A stretch of 64,000 bases of DNA from Acidimicrobiia bacterium. GTDB taxonomy: Bacteria; Actinomycetota; Acidimicrobiia; Acidimicrobiales; Aldehydirespiratoraceae. The stretch's first letter is position 1, and the number at the start of each line of letters is the position of its first letter. Below the pieces are notes generated by a model. That model worked only from the letters and a program-made list of their open reading frames with translations, ran no database searches and was not told the DNA's origin. The stretch lies in NCBI GenBank assembly GCA_022819505.1, contig JAJEHD010000010.1:62001-126000 (forward strand), written 5' to 3'. The position numbers and the translations under genes are program-made. Below are positions 47,141 to 54,973 of the stretch, in pieces.

Positions 47141-48231
47141 TCCACGTCTTCGTCGGCACCCAGGCCGAGTACATCAAGATGGCGCCGCTGCTGTGGCGCA
47201 TGGAGGCGGTCGGCCTCCCCTACCGCCTGATCGACTCTGGACAGCACGCCGACCGGTCGGAATCGTTCCGCCAAGAGTTGGGCCTGCGGGCGCCCGATCA
47301 CACGATGGGAGGCAAGCGCAGCGTCGACTCGGTGCCTGCAGCCATGTGGTGGGCGGCGGGACTCAGCCGCAAGCTGGCGCTGCGGTGGCGGCTTGAACGA
47401 ACCGTCTTCGGCGGGTGCGGTGGGATCTGCGTGGTTCACGGCGACACGCCGACGGCGCTGGTCGCCGCCCTCATGGCGAAACGGGCCGGACTGGCACTGG
47501 CCCATGTCGAGGCCGGCCTTCGCACCCACCGGTGGCTGCATCCCTTCCCGGAGGAGATCATCCGGGTTGCCGTCGACCGGCTCGCCGACCTGCTCTTCGC
47601 ACCCGACGGCGCAGCGGCCGAGGACCTGCGCAAACGCCGCGTGAGAGGGCGGATCATCACTGGATCGTCCAACACGATCAGCGATGCGCTCCGCGCAGCC
47701 CTGGAGTCCGGAGGCGCCCACTCGCACAGCTCGCCGCGCCGGCCGCACCCCGTGGTGGTGACCATGCACCGGGTGGAGAACCTGCACCGGCGACCGCGGA
47801 GGCGGGCGCTGGTGCACACGATCACGCAGCTGGCGCAGACGACCCCGGTGCGCTGGTATGTGCACGAGCCCACACGACGGGCGCTCGGGTCCGCAGAACA
47901 AGCCGGCCTTGAAGCCTCCGGCGTCGAGCTTGTGCCGATGGTCCCTCACGCCGAGTTCGTGAGGGCGCTCGCACGGGCGCCGTTCGCGATCACCGACGGA
48001 GGCTCCATCCAGGAGGAGTGCGCTCTGCTGGGGGTGCCCGTGCTGCTGTGGCGAGACCGCACCGACCGGGCCGACGGCCTCGGTGAGAACGCCATGCTGA
48101 GCCACTATGACCCCGAAGTGGTGGAAGCGTTCCTGGCCGACCCCGAACGCTTCCGGCGCGCTCGGAGGCTGCCGCAGTCAAGCCCGTCCCAGGAGATTCT
48201 CGAGGTTCTCACCGATTGGGTCGACGGCTGA
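47137..48231 (+). CDS. UDP-N-acetylglucosamine 2-epimerase-like protein
   Basis: From the TTG at 47137, which overlaps the preceding stop (TTGA), it has 364 residues. It is of the WecB/MnaA GT-B fold: HVFVGTQAEYIKMAPLLWR at about 3-21 corresponds to the FGTRPExIKMAPL start; HGDTPTALVAALMAKRAGL and LAHVEAGLRTH (about 123-133) are the standard UDP-binding stretches; VTMHRVEN and TDGGSIQEECALLGVPVL complete the site. Deviations are Q for R in the first motif and Arg-rich replacements near residue 215, so it may be a hydrolysing or related sugar epimerase. ManNAc from such an enzyme is a common precursor of pyruvylated wall polymers. Confidence 0.82.
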   Translation: MIHVFVGTQAEYIKMAPLLWRMEAVGLPYRLIDSGQHADRSESFRQELGLRAPDHTMGGKRSVDSVPAAMWWAAGLSRKLALRWRLERTVFGGCGGICVVHGDTPTALVAALMAKRAGLALAHVEAGLRTHRWLHPFPEEIIRVAVDRLADLLFAPDGAAAEDLRKRRVRGRIITGSSNTISDALRAALESGGAHSHSSPRRPHPVVVTMHRVENLHRRPRRRALVHTITQLAQTTPVRWYVHEPTRRALGSAEQAGLEASGVELVPMVPHAEFVRALARAPFAITDGGSIQEECALLGVPVLLWRDRTDRADGLGENAMLSHYDPEVVEAFLADPERFRRARRLPQSSPSQEILEVLTDWVDG

Positions 48232-48242
48232 AGACTCAGCCG
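48225..48242. terminator. Bidirectional hairpin between convergent genes
   Basis: CGGCTGA (48225-48231), loop AGAC, TCAGCCG (48236-48242): a perfect 7-base stem with a 4-base loop between the convergent stops of the epimerase-like and GT2 genes. Each arm contains or touches one stop codon. No T-tract. Confidence 0.55.
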
Positions 48243-48243
48243 G

Positions 48244-48996
48244 TCAGGCGTTCCCCCAGAGTCTGCGAACGCGCTCGGAGACCCCGTAGCGGCAGATGCA
48301 CGCGAAGGCGGCGATGCCGTCCTTCCACGTGATCTTCTTGCCTTCGGCATAGTTCCTGCTCGTGTAGGAGATGCCGGTCTCCCAGATACGCCAACCTCCG
48401 GCGGCTACCTTCGCGGTGATCTCCATGTCGATCCCGAAGCGGTTCTCGCGCAGGTCGAGGGATTGCACGACCTCGAGGCGGAACGCCTTGTAGCAGGTCG
48501 CCACATCGGCCAGCCGCACGCCGGTGACCATGTTCGACAGCTGTGTCAGCATCCGGTTGCAGATCATGTGCCAGTAGTACGGCGCGCGGTGCGCCGGGCC
48601 TTCCTGCATGCGGGTTCCGTACACCACGTCGGCGTCGCCGCTCGCCAACGGCGCGAGCAGCGGGTCCCAGTCGCCGGGGTCGTACTCGAGGTCGGCGTCC
48701 TGGATCACCACGAATTCTCGGCTTGCCTCGGCGAAGCCCCGCCTCACCGCGGCGCCCTTGCCGCGGTTCTGGGGCTCCAGGAGGACCGTCACACGCGGAT
48801 CGTCGTATCCGGACAGCCGATCGCGGGTTCCGTCTGTCGAACCGTCGTCCACCACTATCAACTCGCCGGTGAAGCGACTGGCAAGCACCCTGGCGACGAT
48901 CTCGTCGATGGTGGCGACCTCGTTGTAGCAGGGCATTACCACCGATAGGCAGCCGTCGGAGGCGCTCACGGGCCACAGCCTACGGCTTGCTGACAT
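48244..48996 (-). CDS. GT2 glycosyltransferase, polyprenyl-phosphate mannose synthase-like
   Basis: A 250-residue GT-A enzyme. LSVVMPCYNE at 17-26, VVDDGSTDGT at 48-57, NRGKGAAVRRGF at 77-88 and the metal site DADLEYDP at 100-107 place it with DPM1/GtrB-type enzymes that load polyprenyl phosphate with mannose or glucose. VATCYKAFR and NRFGIDMEITAKVA lie in the C-terminal half, with SRNYAEGKKITWKDG at the end, typical of this group. It lacks C-terminal membrane helices. It may supply the lipid-linked mannose used by the PIG-V-like and GT39-like proteins a few kilobases away. The start at 48996 lies 45 bases from the kinase stop. Confidence 0.88.
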   Translation of the reverse strand: MSASRRLWPVSASDGCLSVVMPCYNEVATIDEIVARVLASRFTGELIVVDDGSTDGTRDRLSGYDDPRVTVLLEPQNRGKGAAVRRGFAEASREFVVIQDADLEYDPGDWDPLLAPLASGDADVVYGTRMQEGPAHRAPYYWHMICNRMLTQLSNMVTGVRLADVATCYKAFRLEVVQSLDLRENRFGIDMEITAKVAAGGWRIWETGISYTSRNYAEGKKITWKDGIAAFACICRYGVSERVRRLWGNA

Positions 48997-49041
48997 GAGA
49001 ACACGCTCGCGTCTCGAAGCGAACGCTTCATCGCCAAGCGG

Positions 49042-51720
49042 TCAAGACGCGTTACAGTCGAACATCGGGCTTACGGTGTAGTCTTCACTCGCTACTGCAC
49101 TTGAAATCAGACTCGGATCGCTATAATCTACGTTGGCGTCAGCATAAACTGGCTTCGGTTCACCGCCTCCCGCTCCCACCACATAGATGTCGCCGTTACC
49201 TGGATCCCCATTGTCGTCGACTTGACTACGCGTAAAGGCAACCCATCTACCGTCAGTGGACCAGCTGGGAGCTGTATCATAGATTCTTCCCTCGGTCAAT
49301 GAACCTAGATGAATGCCTAGCTCATCCATAACGCCAATGTGTCGGAAGTCAGAGTCTTGCAGACTAACCGAGTAAGCTATACTGCCACCCTCAGGCGACC
49401 AATCTGGCGTACTGTAGTCACCCTTGGGATAGCTCTGTGTTAGCCATACTACTTCATCAGCCTTTCCAACGTTCAGAATCCGAATCTCTCGCGGATTGTC
49501 GTCTCTGTCAGGATGGTCATTGCGAGCAAATGCGATCCAACTGTCGTCCGGGGAAAAGCTAACGAAAGCATCATCTTTGTCTCCCTTGTCCTTCACACGA
49601 TCGTATTCGCCTGTCTCGACATTGACAGTCCAAATGTCATTGCCTTCACGACCGTGAGAGAACGCGATCAACTGGCCATCGTGTGACCAGTTCGGCGACC
49701 ACCCATTATTCGGGACCCTTACTGTGTCATTGTTCACTAGAATTGAATCTGTATTGTCCTTGCAGACAAGCTGTAACTCTTGGCTGGTATGGATGTTCCT
49801 AACGAACATCTCCCAGCTATCACTCTTGCTAGGGCCGCTACGGCGACTATAGGCTATCCAAGACCCATCAGGCGAGAGGCTAGGATGCCCCAACTCCCAT
49901 TCGTCGCTAATGATCAGTTCAGTTACTTGTACTTCGACGTCATCATTGACGACGAAGTCGGCATAGAATATCTGGTGTTCCCCAAGAAATTGGGCTACGA
50001 ATGCAACTCTGTAGGGTCCATCTGGCCCTTCTAGCGGGGCTACATCCGGCGAATCTGGATCGATATCTATGGATTCTGGTAGCGTTACATCCGGCAAATC
50101 TTGGCCGATATCTATGGATTCTAGCGGCCCTATGTCCGGCAAGTCTGGATCGACATCTATGGATTCTAGCAGCGCTATGTCCGGCGAATCTGGATCGGGG
50201 TCGGGGTCTGTGGGTTCTGGTGGCGAAGATGCTGTAGAGACTGGATCGGAGTCTGTGGGTCCAGGTGGCGAAGATGACTCAGTAGCAGTACCTTCGCCGG
50301 GAGTCCCATTGTCTTTGGTGCCGCAGGCCCGGGGGACCACCACGATTGCGACTACCGCCGCGACGACAGCAACCGCGGAACCGATCTTGGCCCACAGCGG
50401 GATCCGAGGCTTCTCGTCGGGTTGCTCAGGTTCCGGTACCTGCGTCCCAGTGTCCACGGGCACGATGGGTCGGACGACTGTCTGGCTGACTGCGTCCGGC
50501 GTGTCTTCACCGCTAGCTGCCAGCTCGCGTGAGGATACAGGCGGCTGGTGTGGGTGGCCGGCCGGCGGCGGTGTCGTAGGCGTGTCCTGCGACCGGGATC
50601 CGGTCGTCGGTCTGGGTCGATCCGATCCCGGCGTCTCACCCACATACCGGCCCGAGTCACGGGCTAGTGGTATCTCTGTGGCCCTGAGGCCCAGCTCCTG
50701 CTCGACCTTCGCGATCGCCGCGGCGAAGGCGACGACATCACGGTGCCGGTCCTGGGGCTCGCGGGCCATGGCCTGCGATAGAGCGTCATCGAACGACGCG
50801 GGGAACTGCTCCCCGAGGCGGGGGGCAGGCTCGCTCAGCATCCTGGAGAGCAGCTGTCCGGTAGTGTCGCCGGCCTCGGACTCGAAGGGACGCAAGCCGG
50901 TCGCAAGCGTGTAGATGGTCGCGGCAAGGGAGTACTGGTCGGCAAACGGCGATGTCGCCGAGACACCGCTGTCGACCAGTTCCGGTGCCGCGTAGTACAA
51001 CGACAGCCGCGTCTTGGCGGCATCGGTGCGCTGGTGCATCAGTGTTGCGATTCCGAAGTCACCCAATGCGGCCGACCCGAACTCCGACCGGAAGATGTTC
51101 TGTGGTTTGACGTCCCCGTGAACCATCCCTTGGCGATGGGCCGTGGCCAGGGCTCCCGATATGCGCACGGCCAACGACAGCAAGTCCTCAAGGTCCAGAG
51201 GGCCGGTGCGTTTGAGGATGCTCAGATAGCTGCCGTGAGGAAACAGCTCCATCACGATGCAGGGCCGGTGCTCGGCGGTCAAAGCGCTTGCGAAGACGGT
51301 CACGATGTTGGGATGGCGCGACAGCACCCCCGTGAGCCGACATTCCCGCTCGAAGTCCGCTATCTCCTCGGCGCTCCCAAGTCTCTCGGTCAGGACCTTG
51401 ATCGCTACCCAGCGCTGGAATTCGAACTGCAGTGCCTCGTACACGCGGCTGAAGCCACCCCGGCCGATTTCGCGCAGGGCGCCATAGCCGTCGATAGTCG
51501 GCACATCGTCCCCGGACTCCCCGCCACCGATGGATTCGAGCACCTCATCCTCAATGTCGCGTGTGGCCTCGTCGATGCCTTCGGGGCTCGCGTCAACGTC
51601 CCCGGACACCTCATCGTCGCCGAGGCCGGCAGCCCGGCGGGCTGCATCGGCACGGATCCGGGCGAGTAACGCCTCGTCGACGTCGACCGTTACATCGTCA
51701 TCGAATTCAGCGCCCGACAC
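49042..51720 (-). CDS. Transmembrane Ser/Thr protein kinase with extracellular beta-propeller
   Basis: An 892-residue kinase. The cytoplasmic domain (about 79-345) has GRGGFSRVY at 86-94, catalytic lysine K108, E126 in helix C, HGDVKPQN at 201-208 (HGD for HRD, common in bacteria; catalytic D203), DFG at 221-223 and APE at 245-247, so it should be active. A Pro/Ser/Thr juxtamembrane linker follows, then one helix at about 446-463, then an outward region with three and a half 15-residue Asp-rich repeats (about 509-565) and a TolB/PD40-like beta-propeller (569-892) with repeated 'PSLSPDGSWIAYSR'-type blades. The sensor-encoding part is much AT-richer than the kinase part. The PP2C gene is divergent. 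A likely sensor kinase for the adjacent FHA proteins. Confidence 0.9.
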   Translation of the reverse strand: MSGAEFDDDVTVDVDEALLARIRADAARRAAGLGDDEVSGDVDASPEGIDEATRDIEDEVLESIGGGESGDDVPTIDGYGALREIGRGGFSRVYEALQFEFQRWVAIKVLTERLGSAEEIADFERECRLTGVLSRHPNIVTVFASALTAEHRPCIVMELFPHGSYLSILKRTGPLDLEDLLSLAVRISGALATAHRQGMVHGDVKPQNIFRSEFGSAALGDFGIATLMHQRTDAAKTRLSLYYAAPELVDSGVSATSPFADQYSLAATIYTLATGLRPFESEAGDTTGQLLSRMLSEPAPRLGEQFPASFDDALSQAMAREPQDRHRDVVAFAAAIAKVEQELGLRATEIPLARDSGRYVGETPGSDRPRPTTGSRSQDTPTTPPPAGHPHQPPVSSRELAASGEDTPDAVSQTVVRPIVPVDTGTQVPEPEQPDEKPRIPLWAKIGSAVAVVAAVVAIVVVPRACGTKDNGTPGEGTATESSSPPGPTDSDPVSTASSPPEPTDPDPDPDSPDIALLESIDVDPDLPDIGPLESIDIGQDLPDVTLPESIDIDPDSPDVAPLEGPDGPYRVAFVAQFLGEHQIFYADFVVNDDVEVQVTELIISDEWELGHPSLSPDGSWIAYSRRSGPSKSDSWEMFVRNIHTSQELQLVCKDNTDSILVNNDTVRVPNNGWSPNWSHDGQLIAFSHGREGNDIWTVNVETGEYDRVKDKGDKDDAFVSFSPDDSWIAFARNDHPDRDDNPREIRILNVGKADEVVWLTQSYPKGDYSTPDWSPEGGSIAYSVSLQDSDFRHIGVMDELGIHLGSLTEGRIYDTAPSWSTDGRWVAFTRSQVDDNGDPGNGDIYVVGAGGGEPKPVYADANVDYSDPSLISSAVASEDYTVSPMFDCNAS
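50045..50192 (-). repeat. 45-bp in-frame tandem repeat in the kinase gene
   Basis: Three consecutive 45-base units (starting at 50045, 50090 and 50135 in plus coordinates, each opening TCCGGC) plus the start of a fourth. They encode DPDSPDIALLESIDV-like 15-residue units between the membrane helix and the propeller. An acidic stalk of variable length is likely; slippage could change the copy number. Confidence 0.85.
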
Positions 51721-51825
51721 AGCGCTCCCGCTCTCCTTCCCCGCGTCTACGAGTTGTCCGTACGGGCGGCGAACCGGTGGCGTCGAGAGGCGGCTCGGGT
51801 GCCGTGACAGCTAGGCAGCCACTGT

Positions 51826-51892
51826 CGATGCAACAGGAACACCCGCCCGACATTGCGACTAGATTTACCACGGTGCTTGTTGGGTTGCATCG
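51826..51892. promoter_or_regulatory. Widely spaced inverted repeat in the kinase/phosphatase divergent region
   Basis: CGATGCAAC (51826-51834) and GTTGCATCG (51884-51892) are perfect 9-base inverted arms 49 bases apart within the 230-base gap between the two divergent genes. They could be paired sites for one regulator coordinating kinase and phosphatase expression. Upstream of the kinase ATG, the minus strand reads GGAAGGAGAGC, a good ribosome-binding sequence; I see no other gene in this gap. Confidence 0.4.
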
Positions 51893-51950
51893 GCGGGAAC
51901 CAATCCGGCCACTCCGGTTGCTGAGATCCCGAACGGTGCGATAGCCGACG

Positions 51951-52736
51951 ATGGGACTCAGTGAGGACACGCTCCCTGACGCACCGCGAGCCGCCGAACC
52001 CTCGGACGCCGATCCAGGGAGGGCATCGATGTCCGCGTTGGACTGGAGTGCCTCCTCACTGGTCGGCCTGAAGCGACAGACGAACGAGGACCGCTACGGG
52101 CGCCAGGGCGCCTTGTTCGCTGTCGCCGACGGAATGGGAGGCCGCGAAGGCGGAGCGGAGGCTGCGGAACGGGCCATCGTTCTCGGTCTCAAGTACGGCA
52201 ACATCCTGGGACCGGGAGCATCTGTCGAGGAGTGGCGCGGTCTCGTTCGTATCGTCAACATGAAGGTGGGAGCATCAATGACCGACCAGGGCCTTGCCAA
52301 GGCCGGATGCACCCTGACCATGGCGTCCGTCGAGTCCGCAAGGGTGGTGGTGGCCCATGTCGGTGACACTCGCTTATACGAGTTCGACCGAGGCGCCCTG
52401 CACCAGCGCACCCGCGACCACGACCTCCGCAACGAACTCACCGCGCTCGGCTCCGATCTCGAGCAGGCCGCGACCGAGGGGATGCCCCTATCGGGATTGA
52501 CGTCCTTCATCGGCCAGTCCGACGCGACCCTGCGAATCGAGGCGTTCGAGTGGTGTCCCGCTTCAGGTGCTCGACTGCTTCTCTGCAGTGACGGGGTTCA
52601 CCGCTACTTGGAGCATGATGCGATGGCTGCTGTCATGTCCGAGTGTCCGCCGAGCGAGGCGGCCGCGGAATTGACTAGGCAGGCGGATGCGGCGGGCGGG
52701 CGTGACAACGCCACCGCGGTCGTGATCCAATTGTGA
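51951..52736 (+). CDS. PP2C-family Ser/Thr protein phosphatase
   Basis: A metal-dependent phosphatase of 261 residues, the expected antagonist of the divergent kinase. Motifs are QTNEDRYG (43-50), VADGMGGREGG (58-68) with the metal Asp D60, AHVGDTRLYEF near 135-145, LLLCSDGVHRYL near 205-216, and the closing GGRDNATAVVIQL (249-261) with the last metal-binding Asp. The ATG at 51951 gives a 25-residue acidic leader; ATG at 52029 (residue 27) would start at the fold. Its stop overlaps the first FHA gene (GTGA), so phosphatase and FHA protein are co-translated. A degenerate copy of its last codons lies before the second FHA gene. Confidence 0.92.
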   Translation: MGLSEDTLPDAPRAAEPSDADPGRASMSALDWSASSLVGLKRQTNEDRYGRQGALFAVADGMGGREGGAEAAERAIVLGLKYGNILGPGASVEEWRGLVRIVNMKVGASMTDQGLAKAGCTLTMASVESARVVVAHVGDTRLYEFDRGALHQRTRDHDLRNELTALGSDLEQAATEGMPLSGLTSFIGQSDATLRIEAFEWCPASGARLLLCSDGVHRYLEHDAMAAVMSECPPSEAAAELTRQADAAGGRDNATAVVIQL

Positions 52737-53845
52737 ACGTGCGCAGGGCCCAGTACCGGGAGGGGGCCGGGCTGCTGGCAACAGGCGACGGCCGGCTGTT
52801 CTTCCTGTCAGCGGTTGACCATCCATGCTCAGCGCTGCTCATGCGGGCTGTTTCCGACGAGCGCCCGCTGCACGCGCTCGAGGCCGTGGTCACCGGCGGG
52901 GTCTCCGACGTGCCTCCTTTCGCCTATATCGAGACCCTGGACGGCATCGAAGGGGTCGTGTGCGGCAAGCTACAGGTCGAAGTCACCGACAATGGGATCT
53001 CCGTGGTGGACGGCGCCTCCGCCGACCCGTGGGCGCGACTCTCCAGCTCGCTCGATGCGACCGTCCGGGTATGCGGTGACGCCGCGGGCTTTGGAGACCT
53101 CTGGATCGAGTCGGGTGTGGTGCGAGCCTCGTCCTTCAGTTGGGCGCCCCATAGCCAGTCAGGAACGGCAGCGGCTCTCACCGGTTCCGTCGAGTTCCGG
53201 GCACCAGCGGCCGTCAGGCCGACTCTCGACCTGCCTGACAATCCCGAGTCGGCGGTGGCTGACTCAAGGCGGGCGAGGTCTAAGCGGAGGGGGCGGGCGA
53301 GCGCCGGGCGTAAGTCGGGCGACGATGGATCGGCGCCGCCGGTTCGCGCGGTGGATGCTCTGGTGTGCTTGGAGTGCGACGGCCTGAACCCGCCGATGAC
53401 CGCCCGCTGTGCGAGTTGCGGTGCGCTGCTGTGGGGAGCCAACAGCGAGGTTCGGTCGGTCAAGCAGCCCGCTCTGGGCGCCATCCGCCTGTCGGATGAG
53501 CGGGTCGAGTTCCTGGATGCGGATCTGCTCATCGGCCGCAACCCGGCTCGGTTCGGGATTCAGTCCCACCAGCGGGAGGTCGTCCACGGGATCGGTGACC
53601 AATCGGTGTCCCGTCTCCACATCGAGCTGATCCTCGACGGCTGGACAGTCAAGGCCGTCAACCACAAGCAGGGACCGGGCACGACAGTGGAGACCCTGCT
53701 GGGCGGATCGGAGAGACTCCCAGCCGGGACTCCTCGGAAGCTGGACCACGGGGACACCATCTACTTCGGCACCGTCTGGCTCCGCTACGACGAGCGCGGC
53801 TCGGCGGCATCTGCTGGAGCGCACGCCGGCGGCGGGCGGACGTGA
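52733..53845 (+). CDS. Zinc-ribbon FHA-domain protein, copy 1
   Basis: A 370-residue soluble protein. The N-terminal part (about 10-115) is a domain shared with the next gene but not identified (DVPPFAYIETLDGIEGVVCG). A basic linker leads to a zinc ribbon with C212, C215, C226 and C229 (CLECDGLNPPMTARCASC). The FHA domain (about 255-355) has LLIGRN at 265-270 and SVSRLHIEL at 291-299, the phosphothreonine-binding loops. It is coupled to the PP2C gene by a 4-base overlap and is probably a reader of phosphothreonine made by the neighbouring kinase. Its C-terminal tail (about 356-370) is encoded by DNA that is relict phosphatase sequence read in another frame. Confidence 0.82.
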   Translation: MNVRRAQYREGAGLLATGDGRLFFLSAVDHPCSALLMRAVSDERPLHALEAVVTGGVSDVPPFAYIETLDGIEGVVCGKLQVEVTDNGISVVDGASADPWARLSSSLDATVRVCGDAAGFGDLWIESGVVRASSFSWAPHSQSGTAAALTGSVEFRAPAAVRPTLDLPDNPESAVADSRRARSKRRGRASAGRKSGDDGSAPPVRAVDALVCLECDGLNPPMTARCASCGALLWGANSEVRSVKQPALGAIRLSDERVEFLDADLLIGRNPARFGIQSHQREVVHGIGDQSVSRLHIELILDGWTVKAVNHKQGPGTTVETLLGGSERLPAGTPRKLDHGDTIYFGTVWLRYDERGSAASAGAHAGGGRT

Positions 53846-53882
53846 CAACCCATCGGCAATCGTGGTGGAATTGCCACGATGA
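53823..53882 (+). pseudogene. Relict C-terminus of a second PP2C phosphatase
   Basis: In the frame ending with TGA at 53880-53882 the DNA reads TPAAGGRDNPSAIVVELPR, clearly matching the live phosphatase end AAGGRDNATAVVIQL. The relict stop overlaps the ATG of the second FHA gene (ATGA), just as the live phosphatase stop overlaps the first FHA gene (GTGA). The upstream part of the relict overlaps, in another frame, the 3' end of FHA copy 1. The body of this phosphatase is gone. Confidence 0.8.
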
Positions 53883-54970
53883 GGAGGGCGGACTTCAGCC
53901 ACGGAGACGGCCGGCTCTGGGTCAAGCATGGCCGGCTGCTCTTCGTGAACGACGCCACACACTCCGCTGTCGAGAGCCTTGAGAAGGCCGCACAGGTCGA
54001 CCGCCCCAGCCGGGCCTTGGCGGCTGCGGTGATCGCGGCAGACTTCGATGTGCCGCCCTTTGTGTTCGCGGAGGACGGAGAGCGCCTGAACGGCATCGTC
54101 TGCGGCGCCATCGAGGTCCGCGTCGACGGCATCGACGCGACCGTGGTGCGTGGCGCGGACGCGGACCCATGGGCGCAGTTCGACGCCTCCCCAGCAGCAG
54201 TCGTGTCAGCCGGCACGAACACCGATGGCTTGGAAGAGGGTCTGTGGGAAGAGGATCTGTGGCTAGAGGCGGGTGCGGTACGCGCCGGGGGCTTCCGCTG
54301 GTTGCCGAGGTCCCAGGCCGCTGATGAGGCCAGAACCGCGAGGCTCGTAGGAACCTCAAGTATCGATCCCGATGCGACGATCGACGCCCGTGGCATCGCG
54401 GAGATACTTCGCCGCACGGAAGAAGAAAGACAGGCACCAAGCACGGACCCGGAAGCGACGATCATACTCGCACCGGGGGAAGTACTTCTCGACGGCCCAC
54501 CGGAGCAACACCGCTTGGTGCAGGCTCTTGTCTGCGGACCATGCAGTATGCCCAACCCCCCGACCGCGGCCCGCTGCCGTGGGTGCTCGTCAGTCTTACC
54601 CAGATCGGACTCCTCCACTCGCAGAGTCCCCCAACCCGCCCTCGGCATGATCCATCTGTCGGGCGGCCTGCGCGAACCGCTCGACGCCGACCTCTTGATC
54701 GGGCGCAATCCCGCCCATCAAGCCCTCGGCCCTCACCAGCGGGCGGTGGTGCACGGGATGGGTGACCGCTCCGTATCGCGTCGCCACATCGAGTTGCGCC
54801 TCGACGGATGGAACGTGATTGCGACCAACTTTAAGAAGGGGTCAAGCACCACGGTGGAGAGCCGCGACGGATCGTCCGCAAAGCTCTTGACTGGCGCGCC
54901 CCGCCAACTCAACCCCGGCGACACTATCCATTTCGGCCGCGCCTGGCTGCGCTTCGAGCCCGAGGAGTAG
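53879..54970 (+). CDS. Zinc-ribbon FHA-domain protein, copy 2
   Basis: A 363-residue paralogue of the preceding gene: the same N-terminal domain (DVPPFVFAEDGERLNGIVCG near 57-76), a zinc ribbon with C219, C222, C233 and C236, and an FHA domain with LLIGRN at 272-277 and SVSRRHIEL at 298-306. The copies have diverged strongly, so the duplication is old or they are specialised. The linker carries two similar acidic motifs, SIDPDATID (161-169) and STDPEATII (188-196), that look like kinase target sites with T167 and T194. The ATG at 53879 overlaps a relict phosphatase stop. The next gene starts 3 bases after its stop. Confidence 0.82.
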   Translation: MRRADFSHGDGRLWVKHGRLLFVNDATHSAVESLEKAAQVDRPSRALAAAVIAADFDVPPFVFAEDGERLNGIVCGAIEVRVDGIDATVVRGADADPWAQFDASPAAVVSAGTNTDGLEEGLWEEDLWLEAGAVRAGGFRWLPRSQAADEARTARLVGTSSIDPDATIDARGIAEILRRTEEERQAPSTDPEATIILAPGEVLLDGPPEQHRLVQALVCGPCSMPNPPTAARCRGCSSVLPRSDSSTRRVPQPALGMIHLSGGLREPLDADLLIGRNPAHQALGPHQRAVVHGMGDRSVSRRHIELRLDGWNVIATNFKKGSSTTVESRDGSSAKLLTGAPRQLNPGDTIHFGRAWLRFEPEE

Positions 54971-54973
54971 GCG

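Noticed and set aside
50045..50192. A CRISPR-like array at the 45-base repeats in the kinase gene.
   Set aside because: The repeats are directly adjacent without spacers, in frame within a coding gene, and there are no cas genes.
53855..53880. Hairpins (GGCAAT/ATTGCC and ATCGTGG/CCACGAT) just before the second FHA gene as an attenuator.
   Set aside because: The sequence is explained better as relict phosphatase codons; the alternative stems may be incidental, although a secondary effect on translation is not excluded.
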